A stretch of DNA of 38,063 nucleotides from an uncultured Clostridia bacterium (GTDB lineage: Bacteria; Bacillota; Clostridia; Oscillospirales; Ruminococcaceae): positions 1 through 38,063 of the forward strand of contig CANDEV010000025.1 of the NCBI GenBank assembly GCA_947383835.1, read 5' to 3'. A program made the position numbers and the translations under genes. Below, in pieces: positions 7,630 to 15,244 of the stretch. Numbering within the stretch: the stretch's first letter is position 1; each line of letters opens with the position of its first letter. The notes under the pieces are model-generated. The model ran no database searches, was not told where the DNA came from, and was given only the letters and a program-made list of their open reading frames with translations.

Positions 7630-7744
7630 AGTGTATAATACGTTAAAGTGATCCAAACCCTTATGTATAAAGGATTTGAGACTATTTTATCTGTGAAAAT
7701 ACAATCAAAACATAGGCTAATTTATTTAACGTATAACACACTTT
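7630..7744. repeat. Left end of the recombinase-in-trio transposon
   Basis: GTGTATAATACGTTAAA (7631-7647) and TTTAACGTATAACACAC (7725-7741) are imperfect inverted copies about 78 bp apart. A further direct copy of the outer motif, CCAAGGGTATAAATGTTA (7599-7616), lies just outside and resembles CCAAGTGTATAATACGTTA (7627-7645), so the recombinase-binding region may extend to about 7599. Confidence 0.6.
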
Positions 7745-7752
7745 CATTGATG

Positions 7753-7817
7753 TTGCAAATTCTGACAATATAGTGTAAAATGATAATGTAAACGCATAAA
7801 TCATATTTACATTGTCA
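7753..7817 (+). promoter_or_regulatory. Promoter and dyad operator of the recombinase trio
   Basis: TTGCAA (7753-7758), 17 nt, TAAAAT (7776-7781) with an upstream TG form the promoter. TGATAATGTAAA (7781-7792) and TTTACATTGTCA (7806-7817) are an 11-of-12 inverted repeat covering the start site up to the AGGAGG ribosome site (7817-7822). This is a likely autoregulatory operator or mRNA hairpin. Confidence 0.6.
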
Positions 7818-7830
7818 GGAGGTAAATACA

Positions 7831-8916
7831 GTGGAAGTACACACAGTCACAAGAGACGGAGAAAGCTTGGTTATCCTTTTGGATAATCAGATGAGACCCG
7901 TCAAGCCAGTCAATGAATTTCTTCGTTTTCAGTATGGAAAGGACAGGGCTTTAAATACCCTGCTTGCCAATGCTTCCGACCTTAAAGCATTTTGGTGCTT
8001 TTTAGAGGAAAAAAGTCTGAATTACGATGAGATCACACCTAACATGATTTTAGATTTCATAGACTTTCTCCGCCGAGGCAATGATTCCGAAAAAATCATT
8101 GCTTTGCACAAGGAAAGTGCAAGAACCAACGCAACTATCAACAGAATTTTGAGTACGGTGCATAGCTTTTATCAGTACCACGCGTACATGAGCGACATTG
8201 AAAATCCTATCCTCATGGAGAACATAAAGCGTCCGTTCAATATGTTCAAAAGTATTCTGCACCATGCAAAACGTGACAACATGACAAAACAATCAATCTT
8301 TAAGGTCAAGGAAAGTCCCAGACAGTTTAAGCTTGTCACAGACGATGAAATGTCGGTAATCCTAAATGCTCTTGATAAGCAGAGGGATAGATTGCTATAT
8401 AAGCTTCTGTACCTCACAGGAGCAAGAATACAGGAGGCTCTTGACCTTGAGATTGAGAGTATTCCTGTTCCCTATATGTCTCAACCAATCGCTGTTTTTC
8501 AAGGCATTAAGTCAAAAGGCAAGTACAGAGATTTGTACGTCCCGATGTCCCTTGTAAAAGAATTAGACGACTTTGTGATGAACGAAAGACAATCCTGCGG
8601 TGAAGTCTGCGAATATATTTTTGTTGACGAAAACAAACATAATAAAGGCAAACAACTTACCTATTCCGCAGCGTACAAGAAGCTGTTGAGGCTTCGGAAC
8701 GAAACAGGAATATATTTCAACTTCCACGATTTAAGACATACCTTTTGCAGTAATCTTGCTGCAAGTGGACTTGACAGTATCGTGATAAAAATAATTATGG
8801 GACACGAACACCTTTCGACCACTCAAAAATACACCCACCTTTCAGATATTTTTATTGAAGAAAGCCTTGAAAGATACTGGGATAAAAGTACGGTGATTGG
8901 AGGTGTTGGAGTATGA
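7831..8916 (+). CDS. tnpA: Tyrosine recombinase 1 of trio (TnpA-like)
   Basis: A 361-residue site-specific recombinase, the same length as Tn554 TnpA as I recall it. A SAM-like core-binding domain (about 20-150) is followed by the catalytic domain with all expected residues: Arg in LYLTGARIQEAL, Lys in IKSKGKYRDLYVP, HDLRHTFCSN, GHEHLSTTQKYTH with the nucleophilic Tyr. Start is GTG 7831, 8 nt after AGGAGG. The stop overlaps the next ATG by 4 bp, indicating coupled translation of the trio. It should cut and rejoin the transposon ends together with the two following recombinases. Confidence 0.9.
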   Translation: MEVHTVTRDGESLVILLDNQMRPVKPVNEFLRFQYGKDRALNTLLANASDLKAFWCFLEEKSLNYDEITPNMILDFIDFLRRGNDSEKIIALHKESARTNATINRILSTVHSFYQYHAYMSDIENPILMENIKRPFNMFKSILHHAKRDNMTKQSIFKVKESPRQFKLVTDDEMSVILNALDKQRDRLLYKLLYLTGARIQEALDLEIESIPVPYMSQPIAVFQGIKSKGKYRDLYVPMSLVKELDDFVMNERQSCGEVCEYIFVDENKHNKGKQLTYSAAYKKLLRLRNETGIYFNFHDLRHTFCSNLAASGLDSIVIKIIMGHEHLSTTQKYTHLSDIFIEESLERYWDKSTVIGGVGV

Positions 8917-10352
8917 CATTCAATTATCCACAGGGAGACGATTGGTATTTAGAAGATAAAGACCCGCAATCCCAGAACTACGAAAAAAATTTTCATTTTG
9001 ATTTTTCTGAACTTAACGGAGATGAGATAAAAGATGTAGTAAAATCCTATGTTTGGGGAAATTATATTACTCAAAATATGGCAGTTAGTGGAATATATAT
9101 ACTTATGGGATATTTTAAATGGTTTAATCGTTTTGCAAAAAAATCTAATATAAAAACCCTTACAGCTTTAACAAATATGCAAATATGTTTGTTTATGTCA
9201 TATATTAACACAGTCGTTTCGGAGAATACTGGTAAAAAATTATCATATATAACAAGAAAAAATTCTTTAGATTCCATTAAAAGTATAATTCATTGGTGTC
9301 AAGTTCATAAACCAGAATCAGTACCAGACAACGAGATTTTTACAGGTAATGAATATACTGGCATAAATCAAAAATTGCACATAGATTTCATTCCTGATGA
9401 AGTTTTGCTGCAAATAAATAACGCGCTTAAAACTGAGGAAAATCCATATTTAAAGTATGGAATAATAATTCTTGAATCAACAGGTATGCGTATAGGTGAT
9501 TTACTCGGACTAGAAAAAGACTGTATTAAACCTCACTTAATAAGCGGATATACGATTTCTTGGTTTGACCATAAAAACAGAAAATATCATAAACCAATTC
9601 CTGTACGTTTTGAGTGCGTAGAAGCTGTTCAAAAACTTTCAGAAGTAACGGAACATTTACGCTCTGAGTGTGACGAACAATTGAAAAATCTATTGTTTGT
9701 TCATAAGCCTTCAAAAAGCCAAAAGGCTGGTCAAATAGTTCAAATACAGCATATGACATTGCAAACTTGGTACAAATCATTTATTAAGCGACATAATATA
9801 ACCGACAGCGATGGAAATCTATATCATCTGACTAATCATCAATTCCGCAGAACGTTAGGTACAGATATGCTTTCAAAGGGAGTGAATATCAATGTAATCC
9901 AAGAGGTTCTGGGTCACACAGACCCATCAACAACCAAACTTTTCTATGCCGATGTCAAAGATAGGGACAGAGCTGAAGTTTTCAGCAATATTGGCATTAT
10001 CGGAAACATAAATCAGCTTGATAAATCTCATTTTGATAATGAAACTGAAAGGCTTTGGTTCAGCGAAAATAAAGACACTAAAGCAGCGTTGTGTGACGGT
10101 TACTGCACTAAGCCGATAGTTGACGGAGAGATATGCGACAGGCTCTTGAAACGTCAGAAATGCTATACTTGCAGTCGGTATATTACTACTCCCGAATATC
10201 TTGAAGCCCACAAGAAACATCTTGCAGAGCTTGAAAGACAGCTTGCCGAGGGGGATATTTACGGTGAGCATTACAAGGAGCATTTTATTCCGACAATTGA
10301 AACGCTGAAAATCATAATTGAAAGATTGGAGGGGTTGAAAAATGGCTGCTGA
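8913..10352 (+). CDS. Tyrosine recombinase 2 of trio (TnpB-like)
   Basis: A 479-residue recombinase. The catalytic domain holds ESTGMRIGDLLGL (Arg), HKNRKYHKPIPV (Lys), NHQFRRTLGTDML (His-x-x-Arg), LGHTDPSTTKLFYAD (Tyr). After it comes a cysteine-rich tail (about residues 392-425, CDGYCTKPIVDGEICDR…CYTC) followed by a charged helix, as in TnpB-like members of Tn554-type elements. It overlaps its neighbours by 4 and 11 bp. The first two thirds are clearly more AT-rich than the 3' end, suggesting a mosaic origin. Confidence 0.88.
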   Translation: MTFNYPQGDDWYLEDKDPQSQNYEKNFHFDFSELNGDEIKDVVKSYVWGNYITQNMAVSGIYILMGYFKWFNRFAKKSNIKTLTALTNMQICLFMSYINTVVSENTGKKLSYITRKNSLDSIKSIIHWCQVHKPESVPDNEIFTGNEYTGINQKLHIDFIPDEVLLQINNALKTEENPYLKYGIIILESTGMRIGDLLGLEKDCIKPHLISGYTISWFDHKNRKYHKPIPVRFECVEAVQKLSEVTEHLRSECDEQLKNLLFVHKPSKSQKAGQIVQIQHMTLQTWYKSFIKRHNITDSDGNLYHLTNHQFRRTLGTDMLSKGVNINVIQEVLGHTDPSTTKLFYADVKDRDRAEVFSNIGIIGNINQLDKSHFDNETERLWFSENKDTKAALCDGYCTKPIVDGEICDRLLKRQKCYTCSRYITTPEYLEAHKKHLAELERQLAEGDIYGEHYKEHFIPTIETLKIIIERLEGLKNGC

Positions 10353-11886
10353 TTATATTCTTGCGGAAAGCCTTGTGCCGATAGGCGATAATACCGATTA
10401 CGACAGTATTATGATTGGAAATTCTAAGTTCACCGATGATGAATGGGATTTAAGACCATTTATTACAAAGAAAACAACAAGGGAAAGTCATAAGTATATA
10501 CGATTTGATTTTATTCATAATGAAGGTATGAAATTTACTGTTAAGCAATATGCGTATTACAAGTTAGGGGTAATTAAACCACAAACTGTTCGTGATTTAA
10601 TAAATAGTCGAATGCCTAATTTTATTGAATATTGTTCATTAAATGGAATTGGCAGTTTTGCTGATATTACTCAAAAAATTTTTTTGGATTTTAACATATG
10701 GCTGAAAGAAGTTAAAAAGTTATCATCGGGTGCAGGGTATATTTGTTCATATGTTGTTGAGGATTTGATAAAAATAGGTCAGATAAAGGGGTGGAATGTT
10801 CCTCAAAATAATATTTTCAGAGGTGTGACATCAAATCAACTTTGGATCAAAAAAAGCGATTTAAAAAAACGTAGAACAAAACCGATTCCCGAAGATGTGT
10901 TTGATAAAATTCTTTATCATGCGGTCAATGACGAAAAAGATGTTTTGACAAAAGCAGGAATTATCATTCAAAGTCAGACAGGGTTGAGGATAAACGAAAT
11001 TTTGTCAATACAGGAAGGATGTGTAAAAAGAAATGCCGATGGTTATGAATATATGGAGGTCGAACTTAATAAGACCGAAAAGGGCGACCTGATTATTCAT
11101 AAGGTTTTTATCAATGAACTTGTAACTCAAGCTGTTACGGAATTAAATGAGTATACCAAAGATTTACGTAAAGAAAGTGGTTTAAAAGAATTGTTTCTTT
11201 GTAAAAGTCGATTAAAACAAAATGCTATTGGTGTTTGTAAAGTTGATAATTGGGTATCTAAGCGATTGCCCAATTTCATCAAACGTTGGGATATTCGAGA
11301 TAATAAAGGCAATCTTTATCCATTGAAATCTCATCAATTCAGAGCGACTTTCGTTAGAGAATTGGTTAAACGAAAAGTCCCTATCGCTATGATAATGAAA
11401 CAGTATTCTCACGTTTCAATTGAAATGACAGCACATTACTTGACACTCCAAAGCGAGGAGGTCAAAAATATTTATGCTGATATGGTTTTAAGTCCCGAAT
11501 CAAAAATTGCAGGTCTTAGGGCGAAAGAGATAAAATGTAAACTTACCGCTCTCTTTAACGGCAAGACCGAGGAGCAAATCTCTGATGTTATTGAGGATTT
11601 AGCTCAGACAATGAGTTTTAACCCCTTGCCGACGGGAGTTTGTTTGTATGATTTTCGTAGGGGTAATTGTACTGACGGCGACGGCTGTTTCTTTTATAAC
11701 TGCCCCAATTACATTACCGAGGTGCAGTTTCTGCCGATACTCAAATCAGAACTTGACTTATTAGAGAAAGAAATGGCGCGCTTGAAATCCCTCGGTCGAG
11801 AGCGTGAATGGCAGAAACAGTATATCAAGCACAAGTATTTAAAACCGCTTGTAGAAAGTCTGGAGGTACAGAAAGATGAAACGTAA
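10342..11886 (+). CDS. Tyrosine recombinase 3 of trio
   Basis: A 514-residue recombinase. Catalytic residues are seen in SQTGLRINEILSI (Arg), SHQFRATFVREL (His-x-x-Arg), YSHVSIEMTAHYLTL (His, Tyr). A C-terminal cysteine cluster (GVCLYDFRRGNCTDGDGCFFYNCPNY) and charged helix follow, like the tail of recombinase 2. The start ATG 10342 lies within the end of the previous gene, with GGAGGGG upstream. All three catalytic centres of the trio look intact. The 5' half is AT-rich and the 3' quarter is richer in GC, as in recombinase 2. Confidence 0.88.
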   Translation: MAADYILAESLVPIGDNTDYDSIMIGNSKFTDDEWDLRPFITKKTTRESHKYIRFDFIHNEGMKFTVKQYAYYKLGVIKPQTVRDLINSRMPNFIEYCSLNGIGSFADITQKIFLDFNIWLKEVKKLSSGAGYICSYVVEDLIKIGQIKGWNVPQNNIFRGVTSNQLWIKKSDLKKRRTKPIPEDVFDKILYHAVNDEKDVLTKAGIIIQSQTGLRINEILSIQEGCVKRNADGYEYMEVELNKTEKGDLIIHKVFINELVTQAVTELNEYTKDLRKESGLKELFLCKSRLKQNAIGVCKVDNWVSKRLPNFIKRWDIRDNKGNLYPLKSHQFRATFVRELVKRKVPIAMIMKQYSHVSIEMTAHYLTLQSEEVKNIYADMVLSPESKIAGLRAKEIKCKLTALFNGKTEEQISDVIEDLAQTMSFNPLPTGVCLYDFRRGNCTDGDGCFFYNCPNYITEVQFLPILKSELDLLEKEMARLKSLGREREWQKQYIKHKYLKPLVESLEVQKDET

Positions 11887-12304
11887 AGTTCCCGAATCGC
11901 AATTAGCAGGTCTGAAAGCCCACGGTGAGAAAAGCCGTGCAGAGAATACCGCTAAAGCCAATGAAGCCATAGATAGGCTATACAGGCGTAAGCAAGAGAT
12001 CAACTTCAAGTCTGTGGAGATTGAAAGCGGTGTCAGTCGTTCTACTTTGTACGCTATTCCTGCTGTCAAAGAGCGTATTTTAAAACTTAGAACAGGCTGC
12101 CGTTCAGCTCCTAACAAGGATTTTATGGTTATTAAAAAAGACGCTAAAGCAGAGTATGAAGCTCTTATTGCTAAGTATCGTGCTGAAAACGCACAGCTTA
12201 AAAAGGATAAGGAGAACCTTATTGCACAGCTTGTGGAGACCGAGGAACTCCGTGAGGAGGTTAAACGGTTACGAGAACGGCTTATGCAGATTAACAAGAC
12301 GTAA
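11876..12304 (+). CDS. DUF6262/TnpC-like transposon accessory protein
   Basis: A 142-residue basic protein overlapping the third recombinase by 11 bp, with GGAGGT before ATG 11876. Residues about 20-65 (ANEAIDRLYRRKQEINFKSVEIESGVSRSTLY) look like a helix-turn-helix; residues about 95-140 form a coiled coil rich in Glu, Lys and Leu. Tn554 TnpC has a similar size and place and influences transposition frequency and orientation. The family name is from memory; the role is inference from position. Confidence 0.75.
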   Translation: MKRKVPESQLAGLKAHGEKSRAENTAKANEAIDRLYRRKQEINFKSVEIESGVSRSTLYAIPAVKERILKLRTGCRSAPNKDFMVIKKDAKAEYEALIAKYRAENAQLKKDKENLIAQLVETEELREEVKRLRERLMQINKT

Positions 12305-12378
12305 TATTACACAGTTTTAATTATGCTCTTTTGTGCATAACAGAGATTTTATGAAAGGAAAAACGTTCTGCACATACA

Positions 12379-12435
12379 AAAGTGTATTACACGTTGAGAT
12401 TATCGTGTTTATGACATTTCAACGTGTAATACAGT
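12379..12435. repeat. Right end of the recombinase-in-trio transposon
   Basis: TGTATTACACGTTGA (12383-12397) and TCAACGTGTAATACA (12419-12433) are perfect 15-bp inverted repeats around a 21-nt centre. They correspond to the inner and outer motifs of the left end. In RNA this would also be a strong hairpin, but no U-tract follows. The region 12305-12378 shows no gene. Confidence 0.7.
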
Positions 12436-12470
12436 GCTGGAACTGAATATAAAATATGATTGTAAAATTA

Positions 12471-13565
12471 TTAACTGTTTCTGTTTAACTTTTCTGCCAA
12501 TGCTCTAAGTTCATTTTCCTTGTCCCTAAGAAATTCAGAATATTCATAAATACTCTGTTTCGGACTATCTGCGGATAGCCCTTTTTTCATTGCAAGAGCT
12601 TCGGTACGAATTTTCTTAAACTCGGTATCATATTTTTCACGGGCAGTACTGTTATTCCTCAATTTTCTCCGCAGATTAGAGCAGTTGCGAAAAAAGGTAT
12701 CATAAAAGTCTTGAATGGGGTTAGCTTTGTTCTTTTTCCGTACCGCAATCGTAGCGCGGCGGTGCTGCTCTTTTCTGCAACGTTCGCTGCCGCAGATTTC
12801 GGAGCGGCTTGCTTTGTCGGATAATATCAGCTTGTGGCAGACCGCACAATTCCGCACAACAACATTTGCTTGTTTCAAAATATCAACATAAACCCTCAAA
12901 ATCGACAAAAAAGAATTATCCGCAACATACCCCGTTTTCCAATTTCCCGAAAAATGGGAAGAATAGACGTGCAGAATTAAGTCGTTTGATGAAGAATTTA
13001 TCTGCTCGTCAATGTTCCAGTACCGCACATTGCTTTCGGGGACTGTCGGTAAATTTCTGAACGGCAATAACATAGCCGAAACGCACATATTGTATTGTTC
13101 CGCAAACATTTCTGCGGATTTTTTCATTTCCGACCGCAATATGTGGTTTCTTTTCGCCAAAGCCTTATGAATATTCTTGAAATTTGTCAGTACAAAGAAA
13201 ATTATGTAATTCAAAAGGACATTTGCATAGTCGGACGTATCATATAAGCCGTACAGAACGCCTGTAAATTCCTCGGCTGTTTTGTTACCTTGACCGCTGC
13301 TTATGACGCCGCAAAGACCGTTTGAGGCGGCTATAACGTCCGTCATTCTGCAATTCTCGTCAGCTTGCGCAAGAGCGTTCATTTCATCTACAAGCGTACC
13401 CAGCTTGCGGGTAGTCACATCAATATCCTGCTTGATACCCAAAGTAAAATATCGCTTAATGTTTTCGGGACTGCCGATTATTACAGTTTCCCTTTGCTTT
13501 GGTACATCAAAGCAAATTCCGATTGAAGACGACCCCTCGGAGTAGGGTATGTCTTTTTTTATCAT
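12471..13565 (-). CDS. DUF6076-like protein with a cysteine cluster
   Basis: A 364-residue protein whose family I recognise only loosely (DUF6076-like, frequent in clostridial accessory DNA). Residues about 235-270 read VVVRNCAVCHKLILSDKASRSEICGSERCRKEQHRR: a probable zinc-binding C-x2-C…C-x4-C module followed by a basic helix, as in plant-like or mobile-element DNA-binding proteins. The C-terminus is a charged helix. No signal peptide or membrane segment. It has its own promoter (13617-13645) and diverges from the excisionase operon. Function unknown. Confidence 0.6.
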   Translation of the reverse strand: MIKKDIPYSEGSSSIGICFDVPKQRETVIIGSPENIKRYFTLGIKQDIDVTTRKLGTLVDEMNALAQADENCRMTDVIAASNGLCGVISSGQGNKTAEEFTGVLYGLYDTSDYANVLLNYIIFFVLTNFKNIHKALAKRNHILRSEMKKSAEMFAEQYNMCVSAMLLPFRNLPTVPESNVRYWNIDEQINSSSNDLILHVYSSHFSGNWKTGYVADNSFLSILRVYVDILKQANVVVRNCAVCHKLILSDKASRSEICGSERCRKEQHRRATIAVRKKNKANPIQDFYDTFFRNCSNLRRKLRNNSTAREKYDTEFKKIRTEALAMKKGLSADSPKQSIYEYSEFLRDKENELRALAEKLNRNS

Positions 13566-13616
13566 AAATATATCGTCCTTTCCTGCCGAATGTGTATTGT
13601 TAATCCTATTAAGTCA

Positions 13617-13645
13617 ATTTTATCATAATTTTTCCGAAAAGTCAA
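13617..13645 (-). promoter_or_regulatory. Promoter of the DUF6076-like gene
   Basis: On the minus strand TTGACT (13645-13640), 17 nt, TAAAAT (13622-13617). It lies about 50 bp upstream of the start codon. Confidence 0.7.
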
Positions 13646-13728
13646 ACAAATCCCATAAATACAAGGAAATATTAAAGTGAATGATTGGTCTGACACATTC
13701 GATTGACCTCAAAAAACATTCCCAAATA

Positions 13729-13757
13729 TTTACTTTTAAGCGGCAGAGAGATATAAT
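13729..13757 (+). promoter_or_regulatory. Promoter of the excisionase/mobilization genes
   Basis: TTTACT (13729-13734), 17 nt, TATAAT (13752-13757). The leader contains a small hairpin CGGAC-N7-GTCCG (about 13769-13785) before the ribosome site AGAGGTAA and ATG 13817. Confidence 0.7.
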
Positions 13758-13816
13758 GAAAACAGGCTCGGACGAAAAATGTCCGTTCCAAAAATTTTTG
13801 AAAAGAGGTAATCGCA

Positions 13817-14014
13817 ATGAACGAAAGAAACACAACACCCGAAATGCTTACCGCCGAGGATTTACAGAATTTTGGTTTTACACGGTCTATGGCATATAAC
13901 TTCCTTAACCGTGAGGACGTTCCCGTAATCCGTATCGGAAAGCGGAAATTTATCCGCAAAGAAAAATTCTATGAATGGCTCGAAGAACAAGAAAGGAGCG
14001 GCAACAAAAATTGA
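13817..14014 (+). CDS. Excisionase-like MerR/HTH DNA-binding protein (65 aa)
   Basis: A small protein with the excisionase-type winged HTH: LTAEDLQNFGFTRSMAYNFLNREDVPVIRIGKRKFIRKEKFYEWLEEQE, in which an HTH is followed by the 'iGkrkfIrk..f..wl' strand-loop typical of such factors. In integrative elements proteins of this size bend att DNA and bias recombination towards excision, or act as small regulators. AGAGGTAA lies before ATG 13817. It is the first gene of a run leading to the serine recombinase, and is a candidate directionality factor for the element; that role is inference. Confidence 0.75.
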   Translation: MNERNTTPEMLTAEDLQNFGFTRSMAYNFLNREDVPVIRIGKRKFIRKEKFYEWLEEQERSGNKN

Positions 14015-14526
14015 CAGTCAAGGAGTTTTGCGAGAAATACAAAATCTCACATCAGGCGGTTTACGCCAAATTGCAGAAAAAGGCAGACATACTTAAAGGA
14101 CATATCTATAAAAGCGGCTGTTTGGTTCTTGATGATTTTGCCGTGGAAACGCTAAAGCCGATTTCTTCCGATAACAGATTTTTTCAGGAAAGCGAAAAAT
14201 TAAAAAGTGAACTTTCAAGGAAAAACAATGATTTTGAAAATTTGCAGGGCGAGCTTTATTTCAAAAATGAAAAAATCGCCAATCTTGAAAATTCGCTGAA
14301 TGATAAAACTGCTGAAATTGAAATTTTTAAAAATCAGCTTGACGAGCAAAATTTAAAAATTGAGACATTACAGAAAAAGCTTGATGATGAAAATTCTAAA
14401 AATTCAGCTTTGACAAAAAGTGTGGAACAGCTAACCGATGAGATAGCCGAGAAAAGCAAAGTCATTGAAAAGCTGCGGCAGGAGACGGAACAGCCTGCAC
14501 GAAAGTCAAGAGGACTTTTCGGGTAA
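14011..14526 (+). CDS. HTH plus coiled-coil protein
   Basis: 171 residues if translation begins at TTG 14011, which overlaps the previous stop codon (TTGA) and has AAAGGAG 12 nt upstream. An ATG at 13975 in the same frame lies inside the preceding gene and lacks a ribosome site. Residues 1-45 (MTVKEFCEKYKISHQAVYAKLQKK) are an HTH resembling the preceding gene's family. From about 65 to 165 the chain is a long coiled coil rich in Glu, Lys and Asn. It may act as a DNA-bound scaffold or regulator of the mobilization genes. The exact function is not recognised. Confidence 0.65.
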   Translation: MTVKEFCEKYKISHQAVYAKLQKKADILKGHIYKSGCLVLDDFAVETLKPISSDNRFFQESEKLKSELSRKNNDFENLQGELYFKNEKIANLENSLNDKTAEIEIFKNQLDEQNLKIETLQKKLDDENSKNSALTKSVEQLTDEIAEKSKVIEKLRQETEQPARKSRGLFG

Positions 14527-14533
14527 AACTAAT

Positions 14534-14622
14534 TTGCAACAGATTGCAAAAGCTGTTTTCAACTGGTTGCAAAAAAGGTGTGTCTGGAGGATAGCAAGCG
14601 CAGAAAAAGTATCCACTTTTTC
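14534..14622. other. Candidate transfer-origin region upstream of mobC
   Basis: Three TTGCAA repeats (14534-14539, 14544-14549, 14567-14572) are followed by a perfect 8-bp hairpin GAAAAAGT-ATCC-ACTTTTTC (14603-14622). This 140-bp gap directly precedes a MobC-like gene, the usual place of oriT. No known nick sequence is identified, so this is tentative. Confidence 0.35.
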
Positions 14623-14665
14623 ATTTAAGGCTGCCGCCCTAACACCCGCAGGAAAGGAGCATACA

Positions 14666-14956
14666 ATGAGCAAAAGAACAATCGAAAAACACATAAAATA
14701 CAACAGCGAAGAATGGGACATTGTTTCTAAAAAGGCCGCCGCTCTTGGTCAGAGAGCAGGAACATATATCCGCAGAATTTCCGTGAATGGCACAATAAAA
14801 TATTTTGATATGAAGCAGTTTAATCATCTTATAATGTCGTTCAACCGTATCGGAAACGAGCTTAATCAAATTGCAAAAGTGGCAAACAGTACAAATTCTG
14901 TTTTTGCAAATTATCTTCTTCCGATTAAATTCCTCAATATTTTAAAGGTCGAATAA
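14666..14956 (+). CDS. mobC: MobC-like relaxosome accessory protein, C-terminus possibly altered
   Basis: 96 residues from ATG 14666, which has AAAGGAG upstream; codons before it lack a start signal. The central part (AAALGQRAGTYIRRISVNG…FNHLIMSFNRIGNELNQIAKVANSTNS) follows the MobC pattern, in which an N-terminal ribbon-helix-helix-like region is followed by 'l..lr.iGnnlNQiak.aN'. MobC proteins help open oriT for the relaxase. The last ~15 residues (VFANYLLPIKFLNILKVE) do not look like the usual tail and the expected relaxase gene does not follow, so a deletion may have removed it. Confidence 0.7.
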   Translation: MSKRTIEKHIKYNSEEWDIVSKKAAALGQRAGTYIRRISVNGTIKYFDMKQFNHLIMSFNRIGNELNQIAKVANSTNSVFANYLLPIKFLNILKVE

Positions 14957-15026
14957 TTTTATAGATTGGAGTGTTACCAATGTCTAAAAAGTTTACATAA
15001 TATTTTGACGGAAAGGAGGGCAGAAA

Positions 15027-15152
15027 ATGGAGAACAACAAGCCTATAAAGGTCAAAATCCATATTCCCGAAAATGTTTCGGAAAGCACCAAACAGCAGAA
15101 AATAAATCAGCTTTATGAAATATTGAAGCCTAAAGATAAAAAGTCAGCGTAA
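15027..15152 (+). CDS. TnpW-like small protein (41 aa)
   Basis: A short frame with a strong ribosome site (AAAGGAGGG, 15011-15019) and ATG 15027. The sequence MENNKPIKVKIHIPENVSES…KINQLYEILKPKDKK has the layout of the 'transposon-encoded TnpW' small proteins found beside clostridial serine recombinases: a beta-like N-terminal half, an 'S-x-ST-x-x-x-KI' step, and a C-terminal basic helix. Its function is unknown. A five-codon remnant frame (ATG 14984, MSKKFT then stop) lies between mobC and this gene. Confidence 0.55.
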   Translation: MENNKPIKVKIHIPENVSESTKQQKINQLYEILKPKDKKSA

Positions 15153-15167
15153 AACTCGACAAACAGC

Positions 15168-15196
15168 TTGAATTTGAAAGCCGATAATGCTATAAT
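15168..15196 (+). promoter_or_regulatory. Extended -10 promoter of the serine recombinase
   Basis: TTGAAT (15168-15173), 17 nt ending TGC, TATAAT (15191-15196). The -10 box lies in the loop of the hairpin at 15174-15224, so transcripts from this promoter contain only the second arm. Confidence 0.7.
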
Positions 15197-15231
15197 AAAA
15201 ATACAGCGTATTATCGGCTTTCAATTTTTTT
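15174..15231 (+). terminator. Terminator wrapped around the recombinase promoter
   Basis: TTGAAAGCCGATAAT (15174-15188) pairs perfectly with ATTATCGGCTTTCAA (15210-15224), a 15-bp stem with a 21-nt loop, followed by seven T (15225-15231). Read-through from the upstream genes would stop here, while initiation inside the loop escapes. The second arm contains the 14-mer shared with the left end of the element. Confidence 0.75.
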
Positions 15232-15244
15232 GGAGGTTGATAAA

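Larger units (their letters stand above)
7630..12435 (+). mobile_element. Recombinase-in-trio (Tn554-like) transposon
   Basis: Three consecutive, overlapping tyrosine recombinase genes and a small coiled-coil protein are bounded by matching ends. Reading inward from each end, the outer motif (7630-7650 versus 12435-12415) agrees at 16 of 21 bases. The inner motif (7725-7744 versus 12398-12379) agrees at 16 of 20. Each end is itself an inverted pair of these motifs. Gene content matches Tn554 tnpA-tnpB-tnpC and 'RIT' elements. No passenger gene is present. It sits between lysR and the DUF6076-like gene, inside the larger element. Confidence 0.8.

Noticed and set aside
11839..12297. 152-codon minus-strand frame opposite the DUF6262-like gene
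   Set aside because: Antisense to a coupled gene of the trio, low-complexity Ser/Leu/Arg composition, and no ribosome site.
13975..14013. ATG 13975 as start of the coiled-coil protein
   Set aside because: Lies inside the preceding gene without a ribosome site. TTG 14011 overlaps the stop and has AAAGGAG upstream.
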